Shown piece after piece: positions 24,752-39,095 of a stretch of DNA of 64,000 nt. Within the stretch, counting starts at the first letter, position 1; each line of letters starts with the position of its first letter. The position numbers and the translations under genes were made by a program. Source of the DNA: Monomorium pharaonis (Eukaryota; Arthropoda; Insecta; Hymenoptera; Formicidae); NCBI RefSeq assembly GCF_013373865.1, contig NC_050468.1, forward strand, positions 8,618,510 through 8,682,509, in the 5' to 3' direction. A model generated the notes under the pieces. That model did no database searches. It saw nothing but the letters and a program-made list of their open reading frames with translations, and was not told the origin of the DNA.

Positions 24752-27700
24752 GTTCAGATTTTGATTCAATAATTATTGAAATTAATTGCGGCAAAAGTAC
24801 TGATACAAGTAAGATTATTACAGCTGGAGTTTTCGCGCGACATTAAGCGATGTTTCCATTACGGAGCATAACATTCTTGTGATTCCGGAGATCAGGTTTG
24901 TCTCTTGAAAGTGTCTTCAGTGTCGAAGGAAGTATCCCGCTGAATTTCGTAAGAAAATGGTGGCACATACATCTTCCGGAGTTGGGGTACGGTTCATGTT
25001 TTGCCCCTATCACGCGCCATTACGTGATTAGCTGAGCGTTTAGGCTCTTCAAGGCCGTCATCAACGTCAGACGCAACCCTGGGAGGGTAAATGTACCCGT
25101 CGTTCTTTACACCCCCTTCACGCCCGTTTTCACTGACGTTCCTTTGCACAGAGAAAGCCTATCGATGTATCGTAAACCGAGTGTCGTCCGTGTCATCGCT
25201 CGTGCATCGAACTGAGGGATAATCTTTCTTCTGCAGACCACTTTCTCCCCACCCCTCCTCTTATATTTTGATCATACAAAGCTGTGGCGCGCGGATTGAA
25301 CGCGAATGCACAACTCTGTGGAATGTATAATTGATGTTGTTTAACTTTAATATAATTTTTTTACTATTTCTCTTACCGCTAAAGTAACAGTAACGAAAAG
25401 AACTGGAATTGCATTTGTGGTTTCTTAGAGTAAAACTGGAATATTGAAATATTGAATTATAATCTTTTACCTTTATTAACCTTTTACCTTTTAAAAGATA
25501 TGTAATATATAAACAAATTTTTTTCTTAATAATTAACGAAAAATAACTTATTTTTATCTGTTTGTAACGAAGAAACTATTTGTTAACTAATTAGCAATTA
25601 TTTCTTAGACTTAAACCGAATTTTTACAATAAAAAGATTTGCATTTATAAAAATTGAAAATTAACGAAAATTAATTAAGCAAAACATGATAATAAACAAA
25701 GGTTGTCCTACTTTTATTATATTTTTGTGATGGAAAAAAAAATTGTTATATTATATTTTTGAAGAAAATTACTCACCATCTTTGGCGAATAAGAAGATTA
25801 AATTAGTTATCATAAATGTTTGAAATGACCCAGAATTAAGAAGCTTCCATAAATAACTGACCCAATACAATATAGATAAATTCTACTTCCTTTGGAAGGG
25901 CTTCGAAATGAGATCATTTCGATGGGAAACAAATTTAGTTGCGCTACGAAAATCTTCGCGAAGGACGCTCGATTCAAGCCCGCGAGAATTCTGCATCGAC
26001 ATAATTAGTTTGCCAAGTTACTGACGTAAGAGATCGTCGCTCGTGCCTGTTAATTTCCGTCAGAATTTGGGACGAGCCTCAAAAGTATAGTCGACGAGAC
26101 GGCGTCGATGACGAGGGTCATTTGAAATATTGCAGAGATATCTTCGTAGAAGTGTCATTATGCAAACGTGCGGAGTCAAGAGTCGCTCGCGAGTCTAACA
26201 AATTACAGCAACAACTATTGCAATTTAGCGCTGTCTTATTTCATTTTATTTGCTTAATAAAGACATTCTTCTTCCGACTTTCGAAGGGATTCGAAAATCG
26301 TCGTTTGTATCGATACGGAATTGTCAGTACGCTTTGTAACTTGTAGTTTGGGACTCTTCCCGTTCGTATCGTGCACAGAGTTTCAATAAAAGCGAATTTC
26401 CCTCGAGCGGATAGTATTTTCGGAATCTCTTTCCCTTTTCGAATGATTCCACTGTGCAATTTTTAATCTCTCAATAGCAATAGTTTTAGAAAAAAAATTT
26501 ATCAAAAAAATTAAATATTTTATAAGACACCTGTACTCAATATGGTTCACCTAAGCTTAGAGGATTTTTCTAATTTTTTGATGAATACGAAATTGAAAAA
26601 TAAGGGTTAGATTTAAAATAGAAAACATTTCTGAAACAAAAAATATGTGAAATATTTTCAATTATTTATATAAATACAGTAAAGATAAAAAAAAGCACTT
26701 AAATCATGTTGATTACATATATATCCAATATATAGTCCAGTTATATACTTTTCACTTTTTTATAAATATTTTGAGAAAATGCTAAATAAAAAGATAACAT
26801 GTTTAATTAAGCATTTATTAATATACTTATGGAAAAAATTGCACATAAAATTACCTATTTATTAAATATAAAACTGTGTTTATTTATTACGAGGCGTTAT
26901 CTTAACTTTCACTTGTTAAAAAGCTCTAATTTACTGAAGACAAACAAGAAGTACTAATCAAAAGTTAAACACTAAATAAAGAAACAGAATCTTAATTGTT
27001 GTATGATAATAAGATATATTATGTTTTCAGTAGTATCTTTGGCCATAATAATTTTATCATACCAAGAGTTTTCTTTCTTTAATTATAAATGTTTTAATAA
27101 AGATGTAAAGTAAATATAGTGTTGGAAAGTATAAATAAGGAGTTACAATATAAATTACGGATATTTATAATAATTGTTAGATGATAGTTACACAAAGCAA
27201 AAACTTACCTTTGAAATTTTAGATTCAGAAGAGCACAATTTGAATAAAGTGTAATTACAAGCCGTAGAAAGCATATATTGACCAGCTGACTGACATAAAT
27301 ACGTCATATCGACTTCCTGAGCGATATATTAGCGTTATCTGTGAAATTCGTTGTGTAACTATTTGGAAATGGGGGTGCGCCAAATTGAGTACATGGCCAT
27401 GTTGGGTAAAAGTATTTTATATAATAATATTAGTGATACTCTTCCCCTTTATTCTTTGATAGAGCTAATTAACTTTAATGACTTGAACCTAATCTTCTAT
27501 TTAATTATATTCTAAATAATATCCTTCTATTTTATATCCTAAATTGATAACTTTAATACTACAAGGACGTACGCTATTAAATTTTTGCTTATAAAAACAA
27601 ATATTTGCATACATAGGCTTTTCTTTGTCATCCTATTAAACTGTAGACATTAAAAGTTACAAAAAAAGGAGATTTTGCTTAAAGAGGATTATAACTTATT

Positions 27701-28424
27701 TCTCGTCGAACACAATACGTCAATACTGCAGTTATAGCGTTGACAAAGCAAATCCTCAGGAGTTCCCGATAAGCGCTTCTATAATGGGCTATAATCGGGA
27801 TTCCAGAAGGCCTCTCTCTCGCTTTTAATTGAGGCATACGGCCGGGAGCAGCTGAAAGCGACGTTTACCTTCAACGGGCACAATCGGGCATCGATCGAAT
27901 CGTAATATGCCGATATAAACGAGATTACGTCCTGCTCGAGAACGTGCGTGGACCCTTGTTGAGTTAAAGTTCTTCAAATCAAAGGTCCGGCCTCGTCGAC
28001 GAACCCGATCGTGACCGTTCCTATCAACGATATTGGATTGACAGCGAATAAGTTGAACAATCGGCGAGGATGGCCCAGGCTGTCCTATTCTCCTCTCGAG
28101 CTCTTTTTTTCATCAGGCGAATTGACACTTGACCCTATCGCGACTTTTTTCCCTTCGCCACATCGCATTTATTCGATCTTTATCAAAGTAGCGGATTTTG
28201 TTGGAAATAAAATAGGCTATAATTTAATCTTGCATTGAACGTTAATTAAAACTATAACTCTGATATTATGTTATTTGAAAATGGTAATTAAAAGATTGGA
28301 GTGTGTGTTGTATCTTTATTTTTATCAACTTATTATGTTACTTTAAATAGCCGCGTGCCTATGCATTTTCAATATTAAAAACGACATGCAAATCAAAATT
28401 TTTTTTGGCACTGACTAGAGTTAC

Positions 28425-28429
<5 letters not shown>

Positions 28430-28455
<26 letters not shown>
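28430..28455. repeat. Poly-T run
   Basis: Twenty-six consecutive T. No retroposed body or target-site duplication was recognised beside it. Confidence 0.9.
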
Positions 28456-31410
28456 CAAATTTGAATTGGACAAAATTTTATCCGAGTCTAATCAAATGAA
28501 ATTAAATTGAATCGAATCATAAATAAAACATAACTTTTATTAATCTAATAATTGTTAGATAATAATAGTTAATTTTTAGTACATGTAGACAATAAAAAGT
28601 AATTTCTATATAAGAAAAAATATTAATTATATGATAGAAAGTCATTTATATAATTTTATAAGATTGTCGACATATAAGATTTGTTCTCGAATCTCTTAGA
28701 TTCGATTTGATTTAATTTATCATGCATAATTTATAATTTATTTTATTCATCGAATAGTTCAAATCTCTATTTAATGTTTTTTTCTTTAAATAATATATAA
28801 GAGTATTAATGATAAATAAACAAAACATATAACTACAGACTGCGAAGTATCAGCATACATGATAATCATATGTTATACGTTGAAAACATTACATTGTTAC
28901 AATTAAAATAGCCGCGAAATAATGTTCAAGGTGTCAAAGCTTTAGCGATAATTATTATAACTTGTTGGATAGAATTCACGCTTGACCGATGCGTTTTGTT
29001 AAACTGACGCACACCTACTTACAGAATGTCGATATCGCGACATGTACTTTGTTCGATGACTTTTGTTATCCGACAAGCTCTGGAAAATCGCGATACAAAG
29101 GGAGGTCCGCAATACAATGGTGAGTGTTTGTGACAGCGGTATAATCTAGGATAGTATCAGTTAATAGCAAGGAATCGAGGAGAATCAAAAACGAAGGAAA
29201 GAAATAAAAAAAGAAGAGTTTTATATGTTCCACTTAATAAAATATTAATTTTTTAAATCTGCTTAAAGAGATGGGAATTATGAGATAGCTCGCAACAACC
29301 GACAGTCACTCACAGTCAAAACAAATCCCTATTACACTCGGCTTAATAAACAAAACGTAAGCTTGTACGCAAACACAATCTCTGTTATGTTGCTGCGTTT
29401 AAGCCTCGCGACTGGACTAATGAATTCTCTGGACAAACGCAATAGTAAAGATAAATTTACACGGGTTCTCTGTTTATTATTTGTTTTGGTAAAATGTTAA
29501 TACATTTTACAATTATAACAGTATTTTTATATAACATAAAAACGCATTAATAATCAATCAAAGAGTATATTTTGTAAGTTTTAGATTCAATCATAGCTTT
29601 GATTTGTTTTCCGGGATTCGAAATTAAGCATTAAAGATAATTCAGATCAATTTTATTACAAATTTAATAATTTTAAACCGAATGGAATTTATCAAGCAAT
29701 ATCCCGAGAGCTTGTCTCAAATTGAATGAGAAAATCAATTTAACTCGTATTTTATTATTATCTATACACATTTCTATCGTGCCGGAACTGTTTTCTAAAA
29801 GATTTCCTTTAATCGTACGCGAGAAAATTATTATTGTAAGCGCGGATCACAGAAGAAATTATGAAAATTTTGCTATGTTTTTTATTTTCTCAAATTATCA
29901 TAGCATTTACATTACGTATGGTATAATTCTTTGAAATTCTTTCTTATAATCTCTGACTGCTATCGAACATAGTAATATTTTATATAAAATTTTCTCTGTG
30001 TAGAATCGATGAGGAAACATAAACGCAAATAACTCACGAACGTGATTAAATATTTAGACACGCTAGAGCAATTTCCTACATCTATTCCGTATAAATACGC
30101 AGATGTGCAAAACGAGTCCCGTTTCACTGAAATAGAAAATTACCCATGAATTAGTTGTGACGAGCTTTTTCGGGAAAAATTTTCTAAATATCAAACATGA
30201 TATCATGTATATGCACTGGCGCTGAATTATTAAATATAACTTTACGAGCATACTTTTAAATATTAATCGCAGACGCATTTACACATTGCCATACCTGATT
30301 TCTCTTGAATATATCCTATTTTTTATATTTATTACAATTTTTAAAGGAAATGTTTATAATTCTGGAAGACATAGCAAACGAGTTTCACAACGTAATAAAT
30401 GAATTAACTTCTCAAATTAAATGTTTAAATTTATACTGGATTTTGATATTAAATTAAAGTTTTGCCGATTTTTTTGTTTTATGTTTTTTAACTATTTTTA
30501 TTTTTATTATTAATTTTTTTAATTAAACATTTTTGACATATTTTATATTGACATTTTTATATATAAATTTTTGTAAAATGTGTAAAAGTTTAAAACTTTT
30601 CTTATTGTTACTATTAAAAAAATTTTTTCAGAGTTAATTGAACAGTTAGTTTTAGCATGTTGGTTGGCTATTTTTACAAATTATTACAGAACAAGAAATG
30701 GCGTACGATATATATAATAAAGAAAAATAAAAATGTTAAATTCAAGTATAGCTTATTTCCTCCAGTTTCCAATTGAAACGATAAATGATCCGTTAAAAGT
30801 CAGAACGATATATCGAAACGATTCAATGAGTTCCATACTACGTTCATATTTCAGTGAATTACGGATAAACAACCGGTCATTCGTATTTTCTTCTTTTACT
30901 CATCGTTTGATAGAACCTATTCTTCAATTTTCCTTTTTTTGTCTCCATTTCCGTTATCCTTTGGGAAACAAGGGATTTCCTGGTATCGGCGCACTCTTGA
31001 AGTATCCACGTAACTCTGATACGCAGTGTATGTATGAGGGACGAATCTCACGAAGGGTTGCTATAAAATTTATTCCATCCAAACAGAATAACCTCGTTCT
31101 GTTTGCGAAGCCTATACTATTATCTTCTTTTGTTTTTTTTTATTATTGTATATTCTATTACTTATATCCATTTCATTGTATATTCTGTTATTTGTATCCA
31201 ATATTGTCAAGAAAAACGAACATTTATAACTATTATAGCTATACAAAAATAGTGTTCTTAATTTCAAAAAATTCTTAAAATATTTAAAGAAGAAAGAATA
31301 ATTTTCTTGTTGTATTTTTTCGGGTTTTATTTTTAAAGGAGAGAAGAGGATTATGATCCATCATTTTGTTCTATTTAAATAACTTAATAAATATTCAAAT
31401 AATACGTTAA

Positions 31411-31937
31411 GGGGATGCTAAAGTTGTAATTGTTTTACCGATAATTTTTCTACTCACTAATTTTTTAATTGCATTTACAGAATTAAAAATCCTCTAGAAG
31501 TTAAAGTATAGACGATAACAAAGTCCGATCGTAACGATTTTGTAGGAAAAACGAAAAAAATGTTTAATTGTCGGTTTTTAGCGTCAATTTGTAACAAAAT
31601 GTGCTTGATGTAAAAATTTTAGACTTTGTACGCATACCTGGGTCATTGTTGAGTAAACATTTAAGAATAATACTACGCTTTCAAATTGAGAGTAGGCGTT
31701 TTAATAAAAAAATTTAATGAGTATGGAAATTTTGTATTTGAAAAGAGCAGTCTAAAAAAATGGTTTTAATTCTCTATATAAAATTCAATTTATAAGCTGA
31801 TATTAATACATGTACTTTTTTCTGGAAAGGATTTCTACATCTGTAAAAGAAATACATACAATATTTTGTTAATGATATGCACGAATGACTCTACATTATC
31901 GATCTCGATCAAATTTGACGAGCAGTTTAGCATCCCT
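31411..31937. mobile_element. TIR element flanked by TTAA (non-autonomous)
   Basis: The left end reads TTAA then GGGGATGCTAAA. The right end, as reverse complement, reads TTAA then AGGGATGCTAAA, so the 12-bp TIRs match at 11 positions. The TTAA at 31407-31410 and 31938-31941 fits a piggyBac-type target duplication. A PIF/Harbinger-like TWA duplication fits less well. The 527-bp interior is AT-rich and has no long frame, so the element must be mobilised in trans if at all. The TIR core GATGCTAAA resembles motifs beside the satellite at 38.65-38.80 kb. Confidence 0.6.
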
Positions 31938-31941
31938 TTAA

Positions 31942-33280
31942 GAAAATATTGCCAATAAAAACCAGCACTAGATATTCGTGTGCAAGAATTTTACTTTAGA
32001 TGATGATAAATGCGTTGCAACAAGAACACAATTGAAAATATGTACATCGAGTATGCAAACGCTTCGACTCATTTTTCGAGTCCTCTTCTGTGCAAAGTAT
32101 AAGACTGTAGTTGCAAGTTACGCCATTTTTCAAAGATGTAAAGGCGGATGTTAAAAATGTAAAAGCTCTAACTTATGATCGATCAGGAAACAACGGTCAT
32201 TAAAATAAAAAGATGGATAGAAAAGCTAAACTGTCTGTTAAACGTGAAGATATGACTTTGGTGTCAAACAATAGAATCAGTAAATATTTATGTGACGTAA
32301 TCTTATTGGTACAAGTTTGTCATCCATAAAGTTTTATCAATTATGTTATAAGCAGAAGTTCTTCGGATATACAAAATGAATTACATAATTACCAATTTAA
32401 TGAAAAAAGGAAAAAGATTACGGTTATAAAATCTGTAGGGAGATATGGAACACTACCAACAAATGTTCTCAAAATTATTTTTATTTCTAAAAGATAAAAA
32501 ATGAACGCTCTTTAGCACATTTGTATCACAAAATATCAGTATCTGGTACATAGTATGACAGAAAAATATTTGAAAAATATGTGAAAAAATCTTTGGTTTT
32601 TGCGACTTTGCGCGTTGTAAAAGAGTATTATGAAAGTATTGTAACAAACAACATATTAACTAATAAATAAAATAAAGATACAATCAAATTATATTTGAAA
32701 GAATTTAAGGGACTCAGATTCGCGACAGTTACAAGTGGTCTATAACCCTAAATGCAGACAATATAACTTTATACATCAAATACATGTACGCATTATGTCA
32801 AATATTAAATTCAATTGCATTATTTGAAATTCATATTTAAGCTTTTTAAGTTAAAAGATTAACTAGACGTATTTCTCAAAATAAATGACCATCTATAAAA
32901 CTTTCAACTATCTGCAATATTGAAATGTAGCTTTTATGAAAACAACATTCACGACCAGTGGCCATGTTATAACTTCTAAACAATATGTAAAAAAGTAATT
33001 TAGACGGTTATCTCCAAAATTCTACACAAGATATACGAAATATCGTGAATTCCATAATCCCATATCAATCCATAATCACTTTCTCTCCCTATGTTTAAGA
33101 GTTTTAAGCTATTTATTGACAAAGTTTGTTGTTATTATTACAGTTGTATTTTTCTGTATTAAAAAAAAAAAGAGAATAATACATTATTTAACAGGGTCGT
33201 AAAGTCGGCTTTTTGTACATGAGTGCTTTCACCCGCACGAGTGTAAAAGGCTGTTACGCTTTGTGTTGCATACCGTATTT
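31942..33280. other. AT-rich noncoding DNA
   Basis: No recognised gene or element. The region is AT-rich with only short chance frames. Confidence 0.45.
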
Positions 33281-33592
33281 TTTGTTACCTGTGCATTGAT
33301 GTGTGATCTCTTGAGTGTCTTGAATTCTCGCAAATTGACAGGTTAACCAAAGTTAAGTTCGCGAAAGCATTGGACAATTCTGCAAAAGTTACAATGTGCG
33401 TGTCGCGAGATGACGCACATGCGAGTATTAAAATGATCAAATGTGCTGAAAAAAATTGTATTAAATGTTTTTCATGATTTACGTCAATAAAGGGCAAGAA
33501 CTGTGCATACTGTTAAAATGTTGAAATCGGCGACTTTACCCACAAAAAAGTGACTGCACGAAAAGGATCACTTTCAATGCACATGTAACAAA
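33281..33592. repeat. Inverted-repeat unit, possible MITE remnant
   Basis: TTTGTTAC(C/A)TGTGCATTGA at 33281-33299 recurs in inverted orientation ending at 33592. The similarity continues inward through GTGATC. The loop of roughly 250 bp is noncoding and also holds short self-complementary words. No target duplication was identified, so this may be only part of a larger element that begins near 33190. Confidence 0.45.
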
Positions 33593-33599
33593 GAATCTA

Positions 33600-36500
33600 T
33601 TTTTTAATTGTATTTTTTCGGAAAATTAAGAATACTAATACTTCATTATTGCAATCACTACAATTGTTTTTTTCTATCTTTTTTAATCTATTTATTTTTT
33701 TAAACTTATATTTTTTTAGATAATTAAGAACAATCAAACAAAAATGATAATCTAACAAGAGTGATTTTAAATTTATAAACGTTAATAGAATTTTATTTTT
33801 TATTGGAAGTTGAAAGAAATCGCACATATTTCAGAATAATATTATCGCGATGTTTTCTTTCATCGTACGCGATTAATGTCGCTTTTTGTATTGACTAATG
33901 ACCCATTTTTGTCTTCGCGCTTCTATCGTGAAAACGAAAAATCTCTACAGAAGAACGTTTCGTCTGACAGATTCTACGCCAATCGCGCGTGCTAAAACAT
34001 CAGGACACTTTTATTATTATTGGTCAATGAGAAGAGAAAGACTATCACACAAAGGGAACCCGAGTGCGTTTGACAGGCGATGAGTGAGGACAATGAAACG
34101 GGATCAATGTTCCGGTTGCTTAAAATAGGAATAATGCGAAAAAACGTGCGAAGCTGCCCAGAACGATAGGCAGCTTCTCGGTAGAAAAAAACTGGAATTA
34201 CGGAAATAGCTATAATATAAGAATGTTTTCTTGGTGCAATTATATAAACGTTCTTTTTTAGTAATTTTTTAAGAAATATCAAAGTCACATAAAATTAAAT
34301 ACAATTAATTAAATCACACCAAAATTTATTTAAAAAAGGAAATTAAACATAACCAAGATACATGATTGAAAATAAGCTTTATTCAGAAATTTTATTGCTC
34401 TAGATTAATATATATTAAATTAATATATAAAATACTCTTCTTACGCAAGGATGAAGGATGATGAAGGAATGATAACAGGAATATCGTGGCGCGTTGAATG
34501 TCGTGTTGGTCTGATACCTCAACTCAATCAACTCACGGTGTATACCGCAAACACACTATTTCTTTCGCGGTTCGTCTTCCGTGCTTCGTCTATTTGCTCG
34601 TGCGCAAATGACGGGATTCGCGATATTGGAGCACGCTGAGCACACGCGACGAGAGAACGTACGGGACGAGAGCTCCCGTGGAGATGATATTTTAACGTGA
34701 AAACGATGACAGTGGTTTCCTCTTTTCAGACAGAAAATAAACCAGTTTGTTGAAAGAAAAAGAGTTATTACCTTCGAATATTTGAATCAATCTCTCCTTT
34801 CGCTCCAATTTTGTGATTAAAATCTACTATTACCATAACGTTGACTAAATCAGACAGGCGTAATCCTCTTCGTTGTTTGTTTCCTTTATCAATCTCATTT
34901 TTCTGTGCTCTTTTAAATTTTAAGCTCTTTTCATGTGTGAAAATTATATTTTTGCTCACGTAATCTCATTATGTATTGTATAACAAATTGTCTTAATTAG
35001 TTATAATTTATTTCTCGAATTCGTTTAACTCCAGTTTTCCACATTTATCTACATATTATTTTCAGTCTTATTTTATTTGCAAATTTTTAGGGGAAAATTA
35101 TCAGTACTGGGATATCGCTTTGTTTTTGGATAATATTTCTTAAACAAAAACTAAAAATAAAACTGTAGAAACAAATATAAACTAGAAAGTGTCCTGTATC
35201 AAGTATAATAAAGGAGAAGATGGTATTATAATCTTTGTAGATATTATGGCCATTTGTGATATCTCTATTATTAAGTGAAGAAGAATTCTAGTGGTTTCTT
35301 ATAGAATCATTTATTTATTAGTCCGCAATTATGCATTAACCCTAGATGTTATAATATCAACGATAATATTAATAAGACATTTCGACATATCATAAGGCAC
35401 TTCTATTATACTTTTGAGCATTTTTAATCTTTTTAAACATATGAAGATTAAATTAGGTTATATTTGTTTTTAGTAGATTTTATATAGAAAAAAAGTCATA
35501 AATATATGAACGCTGGGTTATTTTTTTAATTATCTAAACAGATTATATTTTATCACAATATTAATAGAATGTAACATTTAGTTTTCAAGAAATAAGAAGG
35601 TACTGCTTGAAGAAGCCTAGTATTGATCTTCCTCTGCATATCCTCTATAAATCTTGCTCGATAAAAAAGAAATATTTTTATATAAGACATTTTTTTTATA
35701 TAAAAGTTATATGGAGCAAAATAATTTATGAGTTTATATGAACTAGGAATATTAAATTAATAGAAAAATTAAATTCAGTACCAAGATTCGTTGCAAACTG
35801 AATAGACAATCTTAACTTTATCAATATGTTCATAATTTAGTTTAAGTTTAAAAATGGTGGCTTAAATTATTAACAATTGTGGATAAGTATATTTTATATA
35901 TCTGACATTGTATTTTTTTTATACATAGAAAATTTTCTCTTAAAATTTAATTATGATATTAATGGGACAACATAATATTTCGAAGAATTTTAAATAATTT
36001 TTTATGATTTATAATAATAGTAAATGTCAAAATAAAATACAAGATGTGTTTGTTAAAGTTTATTAACGTGTAATAAAATTTTAATATTTTTAAATATGTT
36101 AAACAGTTTATCATTCTTTATTATTTTAAATAGAATAGATTTCAAATAGTAATATAAAAAATATTTTATATAAAGGATTACCCCAAGGAAGAGTATGCTA
36201 GCTATAATGTTTTTTAAACTGCAAAAAAACTTAAACAGTTTTATTTTTATTATTTTATAATAGCGTTTGGTATATTTACTTTCTTAAAGCTTAAAGCTTG
36301 CTATCGACTTTAAAGAGAAAATACATAATAAAAATTTTATATTATTAAAACATATTGGAACATAAACATTATATTGAGACATAAACATTTTTCACAACTA
36401 GGAAAAAGATGGCCATAGTATTATAGGACAGTTGGCTATACATATTTTATGTACATAACATTTATAAAATAATAAAAAAACTTAAAATTTTATATATTTA

Positions 36501-38250
36501 GTTTTATTGCCACGTAATATTATATTTTATTTTATTTTTAATTATTTTTAATAATAAATGTTTATATAAGTTTAGCATATATTTGATTCATTATTAGTAC
36601 TAAAAAATATATTTATGATATATTAAATTTGAAATATTGAATGCACAACTTAATTCTGGTCTTTTTTATAAAATATATACATGAACACATGCATTATTTA
36701 TTATTGCTGTCTTCTGAGCCATCTTACCGAAACTATGAAAGGAAAATAAGTCATTTATTTAAAAAGAAGAAAATAAAATAAAATAATTATACATTACAAT
36801 TTGCATATCTTCGTTATGTGCAGTTTAACGTTGTGACAGCTCAACTGTAATTTATTCGACATTGTGACAATTTTTAATGAACACATAAAAAACTTTGCAG
36901 GTAGTTAAAAGTAAAAACTAGATATAATATTCACAATATGGTTATTTCGAATAGGATACGCAGATAAACTATAATATAATAACAATAAATATTGATTATC
37001 TGAAAATAATTAAAAATTTTTTGAAAAAAAAGAACGCATATATTATTCAGTAATTATTGGAGAAATTATAACCATTGACCATCTTCTCCGTATGGCCATA
37101 CTCTAATTTACTCTAAATTTTACAGCCTAATTTGTAATCTGACTTAATCATGATAATGTACGGTCATGATTATTTTACCAGCACAATTGATCGGCTATGT
37201 CTAAACTTACTTTCGTTTTTCAGGTGCTAACATCAAATCTAGATCAAACTACATTAGATTAAAAGAGAAGCTGACAAAGATCTATATCTAAAATTCTTTA
37301 GTATTAAGAGTCATGATATATACGGGCGATTCAATCGCTCCACTAAATGACGGGACAGTGTCGCTTACATGATCCAGTAGATACACTAAATAGCTCTATC
37401 GAATAGTGGATTTATGACGCCACACATTTATTTAAAATTTAGTTTTTCCGACAAAGAACGCTTTTACGAAGCGTATTTCCTGAGTTTTGCTTTGAAATAT
37501 TTTATAATTGTTTGATAATTTTTAATATGCAGTTTTATAAAATATGTCATATATTTTTTAAAAATTGTTATTATAATTATTATTGATAATATTTAATAGA
37601 TTATCCTAAACAATAAACATGGTAAAATTTGTAGCAATTTTTTTTTATAAAAACGAACAATTTTTAATAAGTTTTGCGATATAACAAAAAATTCTCTCTA
37701 TGTAAAGTAGGTGTAAGAGGACTTGAGGTTAATAACTGCGTTAACTTACAATTAGAAACTGTGTCTAATATATCTTCGTTCGGCGAATTATTTGATTATT
37801 CAGTGCACGGTTTATATCATCAAACTTCAATATAAATTGTAAGTGATTATTAGTGACAATAAATAAACTGTCTATAAAAATTTAATAAAAATTCGCAAAA
37901 ATACATTTTATGTCCACACATCCTGCCAAATTAAAAAATAAACAAATATTAATCAAATTTTATTGTTCAAAACAATTTAACATGTCGTAATTTTATGAAA
38001 TTTCAACAATTTTTTCAGAAATTTAAATTATCTATTACAAGAATTTTTAACATGCCATTGAAACAATCTGGAAATTTAACAGAAATTAATTTTACAGAAA
38101 TTTTACTATTAGGAACCTAATTTAATACAGATAGAAAATTCTGGAATTATCCTATTTGGAATTTGAAAACAAAAACAGAACAATAATATATTTGCACGAT
38201 ATTTCTTTGTGTTGTATCCTATCTAAAAAAGGAGATGTTAAATCAAATCG
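33600..38250. other. AT-rich desert
   Basis: Very AT-rich DNA with no recognised gene, RNA or complete mobile element. A 9-bp inverted pair TAATCATGA/TCATGATTA lies near 37147-37175. Confidence 0.5.
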
Positions 38251-38254
38251 AATT

Positions 38255-38471
38255 TATTGTTGCCGCTTTTCCGAGATGCTGATTGGCTGTCTCGCTATCT
38301 CGTTGTTAAGTGCGTTGTGACTTTCTTCACTTCGTGTCATTTCCAGCTGTCAAACTACTTCGTGTCATTTTCAGCTGTCAAACTGTCACTTTTGATAGTT
38401 GATTGAAATAATTACAAAAAATCAGGGAAAAAGAAAAAAGAGCCAAATAAAAAATATACGAGAGGAAGAGA

Positions 38472-38541
<70 letters not shown>

Positions 38542-39095
38542 GTGAAGGGAGGGGGGAGAAGTAAGAATCCTTTCTAAAAAAGGGCATGGCATCGATACTC
38601 GCATCTCTCGAAGTATTGTTGTCGCTTTTCCGCGATGCCAATTAAACGTGTGTGAAGTTAGCATCTCAAAGTTTAGCATCTCATAAAAATACTGCAGAAT
38701 TACTTGCCTCCAGCATAGTTCTACAGTTCTTGATAGGTATCAACAATAGTTCCGTTGAATTATCTATTTTAATTAAAATTTTATAAATGAGATGCTAACT
38801 TCCAAAATCACATAATAGCATCTCACCGTATTTCAAATATACGACCACAGAGAAGACTAAATCTATAGAGTCCTATCATTTAGAGACGTTCTATCAATAG
38901 TTTTGATGATTAAATTAATAAAAAAAAATTTTTTGTTACAAAACATACATATATATGCGTATACGTCTGCGCACGTGGATTTGGCGTAACTGGCATCTCA
39001 GATAGACAAAATTAATTAATTTAAAAAATTTAGAAAGCATTTTTCCACAACTATCTTGATGGAAAACTTGTATTTATAAGTTTAGACATGAGATG
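38255..39095. repeat. Satellite-flanking repeat zone with GAGATGCT motifs
   Basis: The 8-mer GAGATGCT or its complement occurs at 38273, 38660, 38675, 38789, 38817 and 39090, with one mismatch at 38992. A 15-bp perfect inverted repeat (GAAGTTAGCATCTCA at 38654-38668; complement at 38788-38802) is included. Two segments at about 38257 and 38612 share ATTGTTG(C/T)CGCTTTTCCG(A/C)GATGC. The first two satellite monomers carry the same 8-mer where later ones read CAAGTGCT, so this zone looks like degenerate satellite margin. Confidence 0.55.
38468..38540. repeat. (GA)n microsatellite
   Basis: GA units with one GG interruption and a purine-rich tail. It produces the Ser-Leu-rich minus-strand frames here. 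Confidence 0.95.

Larger units (their letters stand above)
23312..31405. other. Probable globin intron 1 / intergenic DNA
   Basis: Mostly AT-rich with no recognised exon. Moderately GC-rich patches at about 24.95-25.3, 25.9-26.4 and 27.75-28.2 kb were read for globin helices E to H and none was found. If the globin gene is intact, this stretch is at least part of its first intron. Confidence 0.4.

Noticed and set aside
28430..28455. Poly-T as the tail of a retroposed gene
   Set aside because: No retroposed body or target duplication is visible next to it.
30733..31278. 181-codon plus-strand frame with ATG
   Set aside because: Long for AT-rich DNA, but the translation is Phe/Tyr/Ile/Ser-rich with an internal repeated C-terminal part and no known domain. 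I kept it out for lack of any second line of evidence; transcript data could rescue it.
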